A DNA stretch of 5,609 nt from Thermoplasmata archaeon (GTDB lineage: Archaea; Thermoplasmatota; Thermoplasmata; Lutacidiplasmatales; UBA184). The translations under genes and the position numbers were made by a program. The stretch spans positions 1 to 5,609 of the forward strand of contig JASHSX010000014.1 in the NCBI GenBank assembly GCA_030040865.1. Reading direction: 5' to 3'. Below are positions 1 to 5,609 of this stretch, one piece after another (positions within the stretch are counted from its first letter, which is position 1; each line of letters starts with the position of its first letter). The notes under the pieces were generated by a model, which was not told the DNA's origin, made no database searches, and saw only the letters and a list, made by a program, of their open reading frames with translations.

Positions 1-566
1 GCGTGCAGCTTCTTCTTGAGCTTGAGCGTCAGGAACCGCTCGCTCTCCAGCACGAGCCGCTCGAGGTCCGAGAGCGGCGCGAAGCCGACCCCGAACGACG
101 TGTCGTTCGCGAGGACGGCCTTCTGGTCGAAGACGCCCCGCAGGTCGACCGAACCCTGCCCGATCTTGCAGTCGAAGTCGATCTGGGTGTCGACGTCTAG
201 GTGGGCGCAGACGGAGCCCACGTACTTGCGGGCCGCCTCGATCGCCGTCTCCCTAAACGGGAGCTTCTCGCCGTTCACCTCGGTCGTCGCGCGTCCGACC
301 AGGAGCGCGTAGATCGGGTTGGTGACCTTCCCGCCCCCGAACTTCGGGTCGGAGGCGCCGCCCACGATCTGGGTCTCGTCGGTGTTGTGGTGGAGGATCT
401 TGCCGTATTCGTCGAGGTACATCCGGGAGAGGGCCCGGCTCACTGACTCGGAGACCCCGTCCGCGATGGAGTCCGGGTGGCCGAGGCCCTTCCGCTCCAC
501 GAGCTCGATCGGCTGGTCTTCGATGTGCACGGTGCGCAGCGGCTCGACCTGGATGTTCCGGGCCAT
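1..566 (-). CDS. mat: S-adenosylmethionine synthetase, archaeal type (partial, C-terminus beyond left edge)
   Basis: This enzyme makes AdoMet from methionine and ATP in the cytoplasm, supplying methyl donors and radical-SAM enzymes. The first 188 residues are visible; the archaeal family is about 400 long, so about half is missing past the window edge, with no stop or frameshift seen. It starts at ATG 566 with MARNIQVEPL, the usual archaeal beginning. Family motifs are ERKGLGHPDSIADGVSES (residues 24-41, the N-terminal GHPD signature), TDETQIVGG (62-70), FGGGKV (76-81), GQGSVDL (136-142) and ANDTSFGVGFAPLS (153-166). These match the archaeal MAT class, which is very divergent from bacterial MetK. 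There is no Shine-Dalgarno sequence before the ATG, so a leaderless or short-leader message is plausible. It lies 82 bases downstream of elp3 on the same strand, so it could also be read through from the operon. Identification is very secure. Confidence 0.96.
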   Translation of the reverse strand, partial: MARNIQVEPLRTVHIEDQPIELVERKGLGHPDSIADGVSESVSRALSRMYLDEYGKILHHNTDETQIVGGASDPKFGGGKVTNPIYALLVGRATTEVNGEKLPFRETAIEAARKYVGSVCAHLDVDTQIDFDCKIGQGSVDLRGVFDQKAVLANDTSFGVGFAPLSDLERLVLESERFLTLKLKKKLH

Positions 567-599
567 AGGGGGGCTCTCGTGCCGCGGAGCCGGGGGTGG

Positions 600-606
600 G
601 TTTAAC
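600..606 (-). promoter_or_regulatory. Possible TATA-like element for the AdoMet synthetase gene
   Basis: The 82-base gap between elp3 and the synthetase gene is GC-rich except for GTTAAAC (minus strand). Its centre is about 37 bases before the ATG at 566. An archaeal TATA box at that place would put the transcript start about 10 bases before the ATG, which fits the absence of a Shine-Dalgarno sequence. The match to the TATA consensus is weak and no BRE is clear, so this is an inference from position and composition only. Confidence 0.3.
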
Positions 607-648
607 GGTTGCGCGAAGCGGGGAGGCGCCGCCGGGGCGGGCCGGCCG

Positions 649-2199
649 TCAGCGGTTGTTTCCGGCGAAAATCCGCTTCGCCATGTGCGGCCCCGCCCGC
701 TCGAAACCGCGGGCTCGGTAGTACTCGCGGGTCCCGACCGCGCTGCGCACGTAGACCCGCCGGTACCCCTCCGCCCGGACCCTCTCCTCGGCGGCGGCGA
801 GCAGCGCGCGGCCGAAGCCGCGGTGCTGGTACTCGTCGGGGCGATCGACCGCGGCCCCGACCGGGACCTCGCGGCCGAGGACCTTGAGCTCGCGCACCAC
901 CGGGTCCGCGAGGCCCTCCGCCGTGCGGGAGGAGGGGAACCGGAGCCGCAGGAATCCCGCGACGACGTCGTCCCGGGGCGCCTCCCAGGCGAAGAACACC
1001 TCGCGGCCGTCCCCGGCCGCGTATTCCGTCGTCGTGAGCTCGAAGTCGCCGGGGTCGGGGGACGCCCGTCGACCGGGCTCGCGGCACCGAAGGCAGCGGC
1101 ACCGCCGCCCCTCGGCCGCGAGCCGCGCCACCGCACGCTGCCGGACGTTGCTCGCCCGCACGCCCGCGGCGAGCAGCCGCGACGGGATGTCCCGCTGGAT
1201 CCGTTGGATGCGCACCCAGGGAGGGATCTCGGCCTTGATCGCGGCCAGGACCCGGACGGCCGTCTCGGTGTCGTACGGCGCGTACCGACCGGCCTTCCAG
1301 TCGTCGTACAGCGGCGTCCCGGGGAGGACGAGGGTCGGGTAGATCTTGAGGAGGTCCGGCCGGAACGCGGGGTCGGACCAGAGACTCCGGAACCCGGCGA
1401 GGTCGCGTTCCGGGTCCATGCCCGGCAACCCGAGCATCATGTGGTAGCAGACCTTGAGCCCGTGGTCCCGCGCGTTCCGCGTCGCGACGGCGACGTCGCC
1501 CGACGCGTGCGCGCGGCCGACGCGTTCGAGCACGTCGTCGTGCAGGCACTCGACGCCGATCTCGACGCGGGTCACCCCGGCATCGAGGAGGAACGGGAGG
1601 ACCCGTTCGTCGCACCAGTCGGGCCGGGTCTCGACGGTCAGGCCGACCATCCGGTGCTCGGCGACCTCGTTCCGCCGGACCGCCTCGCCGAGGGTCGGGG
1701 ACGGCGCGCCGTTGAGGCCGTCGTAGATGCCACGGAGCACCTCCTCCTGGTAGGAGCGCGGCCGGGCCGGGAACGTTCCTCCCATCACGATCACCTCGAC
1801 CTTCGAGGTCGGGTGTCCGATCGTGCGCAGCGTCTCGAGACGGTGCCGGGTGATCGCCGCCGAGTCCCAGTGGAACTGGGCCCCGCGGAGCGCGGACGGC
1901 TCCTCGCCGGTGTAGCTCTGCGGGCTCCCGAGCTCAACGCCGCCGGGGCAGTACGTGCACCGGCCGTGCGGGCACCGGGCGGGCGCCGTCATGACCGCGA
2001 CCACGGCCACCCCCGAGAGCGTACGGGTGGGCTTGCGGCGGACGCCGCCGGCGAACGGGACGGCCGCGGCGGCCGGCAGCGCGGCCAGCCACTCGACGTT
2101 CGACGGCAGTCCTCCCGCGCCCTCCGCGCGGGCCCACGCGAGCTTCGCGCGGTGGATCGCCTCGGGCGTCGGCGGCGCGTCGGTCAGCGATGGAGCCAC
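649..2199 (-). CDS. elp3: Elp3: tRNA uridine-34 carboxymethyl synthase (radical SAM + acetyltransferase)
   Basis: This is the catalytic subunit family of Elongator. In archaea Elp3 acts without the other Elongator subunits, using AdoMet and acetyl-CoA to build the cm5U side chain on wobble uridine 34. The 516-residue length is close to the family norm. A variable helical N-terminus leads into KPTRTLSGVAVVAVM (56-70). The radical-SAM cluster motif CPHGRCTYC follows, with ligands C76, C81 and C84 in the Elp3 spacing CX4CX2C. Core segments include VMGGTFPAR (138-146), LTVETRPDWC (187-196), EIGVE (213-217) and MMLGLPGMDP (254-263). RIQRIQRDIPS (330-340) and the cysteine-rich linker RCRCLRCRE (366-374) precede the GNAT domain, which has the acetyl-CoA loop QHRGFGRALL (458-467) and VGTREYYRARGF (488-499). 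The GTG start at 2199 overlaps the end of the isomerase gene by 16 bases and has a strong ribosome site, suggesting coupled translation. All expected catalytic elements are present. Confidence 0.95.
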   Translation of the reverse strand: MAPSLTDAPPTPEAIHRAKLAWARAEGAGGLPSNVEWLAALPAAAAVPFAGGVRRKPTRTLSGVAVVAVMTAPARCPHGRCTYCPGGVELGSPQSYTGEEPSALRGAQFHWDSAAITRHRLETLRTIGHPTSKVEVIVMGGTFPARPRSYQEEVLRGIYDGLNGAPSPTLGEAVRRNEVAEHRMVGLTVETRPDWCDERVLPFLLDAGVTRVEIGVECLHDDVLERVGRAHASGDVAVATRNARDHGLKVCYHMMLGLPGMDPERDLAGFRSLWSDPAFRPDLLKIYPTLVLPGTPLYDDWKAGRYAPYDTETAVRVLAAIKAEIPPWVRIQRIQRDIPSRLLAAGVRASNVRQRAVARLAAEGRRCRCLRCREPGRRASPDPGDFELTTTEYAAGDGREVFFAWEAPRDDVVAGFLRLRFPSSRTAEGLADPVVRELKVLGREVPVGAAVDRPDEYQHRGFGRALLAAAEERVRAEGYRRVYVRSAVGTREYYRARGFERAGPHMAKRIFAGNNR

Positions 2200-3329
2200 G
2201 ACCGGCTCTCCCCCGTGATGACGTACGGGGCCTTCTGGAGGTCCGCCACCGTACGCGCGCCCGTGAGGAACATCGCGACCTTGAGCTCGTGCACGAGGGT
2301 CTCGAGCTCCGTCCGGGTCTCCTCGTAGCCGGTCGAGGCGGCCTTGAGAACGCCGCCCGCGGTCCCGGCCGCCGTCGCGCCGAGCGCGATCGCGCGCGCC
2401 ACGTCGAGCCCGGAGCGGACCCCGCCGCTCGCCACGACGGGGAGTCCGAGCGGAACGAGCTCGAGCACGGAGATCGGAGCGGGGATCCCCCAGTCCCAGA
2501 ACGTCTTGCCGACGCGGGCCTCGCGTACGGCTCCCTGCTCGAGGGCGCGGTAGTGCTCGACCGCCGCGAAGCTCGTTCCCCCGGTGCCGCTCACGTCGAA
2601 CGCCCGCACCTTCTGGTCGCGGAGCGCCCGGGCGACCGCCTGCGAGATGCCGGCGCCGGTCTCCTTCACGAGGACCGGGAACTCCGCCGCGAGGGCGCCG
2701 ATCCGCTCGAGCACCCCGCGGGCCCGTCGGTCGCCCTCGGGCTGGACCATCTCCTGGAGGAAGTTGAGGTGGATCGCGAGGACGTCGGCGTGGATGAGCG
2801 CCATCGCCGCCCGCACGTCGTCGGGGCCGACGACCCGGTCGCCCGGCTTCTGCGGGATGATCTGAGGCGCCCCGATGTTGGCGAACTTGAGCGGGACGGG
2901 GTACTCGGCGACCGTGGCGTAGCTCTCGGGGTACTGACCCTTCAGGATCGCGGCCCGCTCGCTGCCGACGCCCATCGCCACGCCGACCTCGGCCGCAGCC
3001 TTCGCGAGGTTCCCGTTGATCTTCGCGGCGTCGGGGAACCCCCCGGTCATGCCGGTGATCACGATCGGCGCCTTCAGGCGGTGGCCGAGCAGGTCGACCG
3101 ACGGGTCGATCTCGTCGAAGTCGATCTCGGGGAGCGTGCGGTGGACGAGCTGGATGTCGTCCCAGTACCGGTAGCGTCCCTCGACGTTCTTCCCGAGCAC
3201 GACCTTCACGTGCTCGGCCTTGCGGTGCGAGAGGTCGATCCCTCCCTCGTCCGGACGGCTACCGGGCCCCGGCGTGCGCCCAGCTCCCGTAGACGTTCTC
3301 CCCCCGGATCGCTCGCGAAAGCTCGCCAT
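2184..3329 (-). CDS. fni: Type 2 isopentenyl-diphosphate delta-isomerase (IDI-2)
   Basis: This FMN- and NAD(P)H-dependent enzyme interconverts IPP and DMAPP, providing the starter unit for archaeal lipids. Clear family motifs in order are RKAEH (36-40), ITGMTGG (91-97), GSERA (122-126), HLNFLQEMVQPEGD (187-200), VKETGAGIS (221-229), DVSGTGGTSF (245-254), WDWGIPAP (278-285) and SGGVRSGLD (301-309, flavin phosphate binding). Q196 and E198 in VQPEGD correspond to the catalytic glutamine and metal-binding glutamate of the family. The gene follows isopentenyl phosphate kinase, the preceding step. The start is uncertain. ATG 3329 is the only standard start codon in frame before RKxEH, but it gives a 71-base overlap with the kinase and about 30 low-complexity Gly/Arg-rich residues that the family does not usually have. 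The fold and function are secure; the first 30 residues are not. Confidence 0.95.
   Translation of the reverse strand: MASFRERSGGRTSTGAGRTPGPGSRPDEGGIDLSHRKAEHVKVVLGKNVEGRYRYWDDIQLVHRTLPEIDFDEIDPSVDLLGHRLKAPIVITGMTGGFPDAAKINGNLAKAAAEVGVAMGVGSERAAILKGQYPESYATVAEYPVPLKFANIGAPQIIPQKPGDRVVGPDDVRAAMALIHADVLAIHLNFLQEMVQPEGDRRARGVLERIGALAAEFPVLVKETGAGISQAVARALRDQKVRAFDVSGTGGTSFAAVEHYRALEQGAVREARVGKTFWDWGIPAPISVLELVPLGLPVVASGGVRSGLDVARAIALGATAAGTAGGVLKAASTGYEETRTELETLVHELKVAMFLTGARTVADLQKAPYVITGESRSWLHR
2206..2214 (-). promoter_or_regulatory. Ribosome binding site that fixes the GTG start of elp3
   Basis: On the minus strand GGGGGAGAG lies inside the last codons of the isomerase gene, and its GGAG core is 8 bases before the GTG at 2199. 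This is good archaeal Shine-Dalgarno spacing and supports a GTG start overlapping the upstream stop codon by 16 bases. Confidence 0.65.
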
Positions 3330-4077
3330 CCTTGAGTCCGCTAATAATGACTGCGTCCGCGCCGGCCGCGGCGATCGCCCGCATCGCCGTCGCCTTCCCC
3401 CGGATCCCGCCCGTGACGTCGGGAACGCCGGGCGTCGCGGCGAGCCGTTCCACGACGGACGCGGTCACTTCCGGCGCGACCGGTCGCCGACCGCCCGGGG
3501 GTCCCTCCCAGATGCCCGGCACGTCGCTCACGAAGACGACGCGCCCTACCGGCAGCTCCCGGGCGAGGGCGAGCGCGATCGTGTCCGCGCTTAGGATCGA
3601 AGCCACCCACGCCTCGTCCGGGACGACGTCGCCGAACGACACCGGGAGGAGGCCGCGGTCGAGCGCGGCCGTGAACGGCGCCGGGTCGAGGACCGAGAGC
3701 GTCCCCGCCCGGTTGCGCGCGTGGGTCGCCATCGGAACCGACGCGGGAGCCGCACCGGCGTGGACGAGCTCCCGGAGCACCGCGAGGTGGAGTCGGCGCA
3801 CCTCGGCCGCCACGATCGCCCCGCCGCGGGCCCGCTCGGCCGCGCTCTGCGAGGGCTCGGGCGCGCGCGCGAGCCCGAAGCGCGCGGCGCCCGGGTGACC
3901 GAACGACCCCGCCCCGTGGAGGACGATCGTCGTCACGCTCCCGGCCGCCGCGATCTCCTCCGCGAGGCGCGCGAGCACCTTCGGACGGACCCGTTCGACC
4001 TCGCGTTTCCGCGTGATCACGCTGCCGCCCAGCTTCACCACCGTGAGCGGCCGATCGGCGGGAGCCGCCGACGCCAT
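3259..4077 (-). CDS. ipk: Isopentenyl phosphate kinase
   Basis: This amino-acid-kinase-family enzyme phosphorylates isopentenyl phosphate with ATP to give IPP, the last phosphorylation of the archaeal mevalonate pathways. The 272-residue protein opens with VVKLGGSVITRK (13-24) and has HGAGSFGH (54-61). K15, K24 and H61 align with the catalytic K5, K14 and H50 of the Thermoplasma acidophilum enzyme. H61 separates this group from other kinases of the superfamily. Further matches are SVPMATH (113-119), PVSFGDVV (145-152), FVSDVPGI (182-189) and DVTGGIRGK (220-228). The segment SADTIA (163-168) replaces the usual SGDD. It starts at ATG 4077, 16 bases after the stop of the membrane-protein gene and with no clear Shine-Dalgarno sequence, so reinitiation or coupling from upstream is likely. 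It is followed directly by IDI-2, the next enzyme. The C-terminus ends at the normal place for the family. Confidence 0.94.
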   Translation of the reverse strand: MASAAPADRPLTVVKLGGSVITRKREVERVRPKVLARLAEEIAAAGSVTTIVLHGAGSFGHPGAARFGLARAPEPSQSAAERARGGAIVAAEVRRLHLAVLRELVHAGAAPASVPMATHARNRAGTLSVLDPAPFTAALDRGLLPVSFGDVVPDEAWVASILSADTIALALARELPVGRVVFVSDVPGIWEGPPGGRRPVAPEVTASVVERLAATPGVPDVTGGIRGKATAMRAIAAAGADAVIISGLKDGELSRAIRGENVYGSWAHAGAR

Positions 4078-4093
4078 CGAGCCGGTCGCGCCC

Positions 4094-4330
4094 TCACGCG
4101 TGGTCGGGTCCGGCGCGGGGGCTCAGGAACATGAGCGCGCCGACGATCACCGGCGCCACGCCGGCGAAATAGATCCAGTTCCCGGTCAGGAACCAGTACG
4201 CGAGCGCGCCGAGCCCCACCCCGCACAACACCGCCGAGAGCACGATCCAAGGGATCGAGATCGTCCCGGCGCTCTCCGACGGGGACCGCTCGGTGGACGC
4301 GACGGGGTGCGCCATCGGCGCCGGGGACAC
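4094..4330 (-). CDS. Small two-helix membrane protein of unknown function
   Basis: I do not recognise a family. The 78-residue product has a polar, Ser/Pro-rich N-terminus (about 1-24), a first hydrophobic helix at about 26-48, a very short turn (TGN, 49-51) and a second helix at about 52-69, ending in a short polar tail. This predicts a helical hairpin with both ends on the same side of the membrane. No cysteine pairs, metal motif or catalytic motif is visible; C36 lies inside helix 1. The GTG start at 4330 is supported by GAAGGAG four bases upstream, whereas the ATG at 4315 has no such site. It leads the isoprenoid and tRNA-modification operon, 16 bases before isopentenyl phosphate kinase, so it is almost certainly co-transcribed. 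A role near lipid synthesis is possible but only guilt by association. The ribosome site, the two clean helices and the tight packing argue that it is a real gene. Confidence 0.78.
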   Translation of the reverse strand: MSPAPMAHPVASTERSPSESAGTISIPWIVLSAVLCGVGLGALAYWFLTGNWIYFAGVAPVIVGALMFLSPRAGPDHA

Positions 4331-4334
4331 GGCG

Positions 4335-4341
4335 CTCCTTC
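4335..4341 (-). promoter_or_regulatory. Ribosome binding site fixing the GTG start of the small membrane protein
   Basis: The minus strand reads GAAGGAG, then CGCC, then the GTG at 4330. This is one of the best Shine-Dalgarno matches in the window. It decides in favour of GTG 4330 over the internal ATG at 4315 and implies that the operon transcript has a real 5' leader. Confidence 0.7.
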
Positions 4342-4420
4342 AAATGGGTTCGGTCGGGTCCGGGCGGCCGTTCTGGCGCCGACCACGTCGCCGACGTTCG
4401 GTGACGACGCGCGCGCGCGA

Positions 4421-4449
4421 TTTTCTTCCAAAAGGTAGATATGGAAAGC
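4421..4449. promoter_or_regulatory. AT-rich divergent promoter region between the isoprenoid operon and cdc6
   Basis: The 160 bases between the two divergent starts (4331-4490) hold no gene. They are GC-rich apart from this patch, which is the only place able to carry TATA boxes. On the plus strand TAGATATGG (4436-4444) would place a cdc6 transcript start near 4468, giving a short leader before GTG 4491. On the minus strand CCATATCTACC (same region) could serve the operon, giving a leader of about 80 bases. The patch also contains TTCCA (4426-4430) and TGGAA (4442-4446) as an inverted pair 11 bases apart, and is preceded by six CG dinucleotides (4408-4419). The promoter function is inferred from position and composition; the exact boxes are not certain. 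Confidence 0.42.
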
Positions 4450-4490
4450 TCTCCTCGCGCAGCCGCCCGAGGCCCGGGTAGGCTTGGACG

Positions 4491-5609
4491 GTGTCTCCTG
4501 CTCCCGAAGATCGCCCTGCGGAAGCGAGCGGACTCCCCGTCAGCGAAGCCAAACATCCCGCGGTCGCCCCCGTGGGTGACCGCACGTCGGGGGGAGGTCC
4601 GGTCGGCGCGTCGACGCCGAGCGCGCCGGCCCCTTCCCCCGGCGCCCCCACCTCGGCGGGGGAGTTCCTGGACTCGATCCTCTCGGCGAAGAGCGACCTG
4701 TTCCGAGGGAGCCGCGAGGTGCTGCGGGACTCCTACGTGCCGCCCCGCCTCCCGCACCGGGAGCAGCAGATCCGGCAGGTCTCCGAGGTCCTCGCGCCGT
4801 CGCTCCGGGGCGACGTTCCGTCGAACCTCCTGATCTACGGCAAGATCGGGACCGGGAAGACCGCCGTCGTCGCGCAGGTACGCCAGGACATCCAGCGTCG
4901 GGCCGAGTCGACGGCGCCGCTCACGTTCGTGACGGTGAACTGCGGGAACATCGACACGGCGTACAGCCTCCTGCAGACCGTCGGGAACACCTTCGCGAAG
5001 TCGGAGACGGACCGCATCCCGACGGGATGGTCGCTCGACCGCGTCCAGGCCGCGATGCGCCGGCTCCTCGAGGGACGCGGGGGAACGATCCTGCTCGTCC
5101 TGGACGAGATCGACCGGCTCGTCGCCCGCAGCGGCGACAACGTCCTCTACACGCTGAGCCAGCTCAACACCGAGCTCGAGGTCGCGCGCCTCGTGATCGT
5201 CGGGATCTCGAACGACCTCAAGTTCACGAACCACCTCGACGCGCGCGTCCGCAGCCGCCTCAACGAGGAGAAGATCCTGTTCCCGCCGTACACGGCGATC
5301 GAACTGCAGGACATCCTGCGCGAGCGGGCCCGGGAGGCGTTCAAGGACGGGGTCGTCGATCCCGGGGTCGTCGAGCGGTGCGCGGCGTACGCCGCGCTCG
5401 AGAACGGCGACGCCCGGCGCGCGCTCGCTCTCCTGCGCCTGGCGGCGGAGATGGCCGAGCGCGACCACGCGAAGCGGATCACGCCGGACCACGTCGTGAA
5501 GGCGAAGAACCGCCTCGAGCAGGACATCATCGTCGACTGCTGCCGGACGCTGCCGCCCCACTGCAAGGTACTGCTGTACGCGATCCTACAGTCGTTCGAG
5601 CGTCGGCGC
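4491..5609 (+). CDS. cdc6: Orc1/Cdc6 replication initiator, AAA+ ATPase (partial, C-terminus beyond right edge)
   Basis: This protein binds archaeal replication origins and helps load the MCM helicase. The visible 373 residues cover the AAA+ part and the beginning of the winged-helix domain. After a Pro/Ala/Gly-rich N-terminus (1-57) come the family segment SYVPPRLPHRE (81-91), Walker A GKIGTGKT (117-124, with K123), Walker B LLVLDEID (201-208), sensor 1 in GISNDL (238-243, N241), the arginine-finger region DARVRSRL (250-257), and sensor 2 in GDARRAL (306-312). LPPHCKVLLYAI near the right edge is the usual start of the DNA-binding winged helix. The frame is open from just after a TAG at 4479-4481. 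GTG 4491 is the first possible start and GTG 4572 the only other standard one before the conserved core; neither has a clear ribosome site. The gene diverges from the isoprenoid operon. The family call is very secure; the exact start is not. Confidence 0.95.
   Translation, partial: MSPAPEDRPAEASGLPVSEAKHPAVAPVGDRTSGGGPVGASTPSAPAPSPGAPTSAGEFLDSILSAKSDLFRGSREVLRDSYVPPRLPHREQQIRQVSEVLAPSLRGDVPSNLLIYGKIGTGKTAVVAQVRQDIQRRAESTAPLTFVTVNCGNIDTAYSLLQTVGNTFAKSETDRIPTGWSLDRVQAAMRRLLEGRGGTILLVLDEIDRLVARSGDNVLYTLSQLNTELEVARLVIVGISNDLKFTNHLDARVRSRLNEEKILFPPYTAIELQDILRERAREAFKDGVVDPGVVERCAAYAALENGDARRALALLRLAAEMAERDHAKRITPDHVVKAKNRLEQDIIVDCCRTLPPHCKVLLYAILQSFERRR

Noticed and set aside
624..648. GC-rich possible terminator hairpin after elp3
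   Set aside because: Only four-base stems and a self-complementary GGCCGGCC are present, and no T-rich tract follows on the minus strand, so neither a bacterial-type nor an archaeal terminator is supported.
602..1615. Minus-strand open frame of 337 residues overlapping elp3
   Set aside because: It is a shifted frame of the same strand, extremely rich in Arg, Gly and Pro, and conflicts with the well-supported Elp3 reading.
319..2328. Plus-strand open frame of 669 residues
   Set aside because: It is antisense to elp3, with Arg/Pro/Asp/Val-rich sequence typical of the complement of GC-rich codons. The minus strand there encodes an intact Elp3 with all motifs.
2190..3335. Plus-strand open frame of 381 residues
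   Set aside because: It is the exact complement of the IDI-2 gene, with shadow composition and no motif.
4340..4651. Minus-strand open frame of 103 residues covering the divergent promoter and cdc6 start
   Set aside because: It would erase the promoter region and leader of the membrane-protein gene and is low-complexity Gly/Pro/Arg. No ribosome site or domain supports it.
4441..4833. Plus-strand frame starting at ATG 4441, a possible alternative start for the gene upstream of cdc6
   Set aside because: It is in a different frame from Cdc6, is Arg/Ser/Pro-rich, and stops inside the Walker A coding region. It cannot be the cdc6 N-terminus without a frameshift, and nothing suggests one.
4035..5561. 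Minus-strand open frame of 508 residues
   Set aside because: It lies antisense to cdc6 and runs on across the intergenic region, the membrane-protein gene and the start of ipk. Its composition is low-information Arg/Asp/Val-rich, as expected for a shadow frame, and it has no recognisable domain.
1..5609. Mobile elements, CRISPR, tRNA/rRNA genes, riboswitches, defence or toxin-antitoxin genes
   Set aside because: I found no spaced direct repeats, terminal inverted repeats, transposase or integrase motifs, or tRNA-like folds. Nearly all bases are accounted for by six coding genes and two short intergenic gaps.

Overview
The window looks archaeal and GC-rich, with strong G/C preference at third codon positions. 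Every recognisable gene is of an archaeal type: an archaeal-class S-adenosylmethionine synthetase, a stand-alone Elp3, type 2 isopentenyl-diphosphate isomerase, isopentenyl phosphate kinase and an Orc1/Cdc6 initiator. The proteins are rich in Arg and Ala rather than strongly acidic, which argues against a haloarchaeon. A high-GC member of Thermoplasmatota or another euryarchaeal lineage is a reasonable guess, but the lineage is not proven here.

Layout: five genes are on the minus strand and one is on the plus strand. Reading the minus strand in its own direction (right to left), the order is: a 78-residue two-helix membrane protein of unknown function (4330-4094), isopentenyl phosphate kinase (4077-3259), IDI-2 (3329-2184), Elp3 (2199-649) and, after an 82-base gap, the N-terminal half of S-adenosylmethionine synthetase (566 to the left edge). 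The first four are tightly packed, with a 16-base gap and overlaps of 71 and 16 bases, and probably form one transcript. The synthetase may have its own weak promoter. On the plus strand, an orc1/cdc6 gene starts at about 4491 and runs off the right edge; it diverges from the operon across a 160-base intergenic region with a short AT-rich patch.

How the genes fit: isopentenyl phosphate kinase makes IPP, and IDI-2 converts it to DMAPP. These are consecutive steps at the end of the archaeal mevalonate route to membrane lipids. Elp3 is a radical-SAM and acetyl-CoA enzyme that modifies tRNA U34, and the synthetase makes the AdoMet that Elp3 uses. Orc1/Cdc6 is the replication initiator.

All genes except the small membrane protein belong to well-known families. 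I see no mobile element, CRISPR array, RNA gene, toxin-antitoxin or defence system, and no convincing new system. The points that deserve a second look are the start of IDI-2, the unknown membrane protein leading the isoprenoid operon, the cdc6 N-terminus and the divergent intergenic region.
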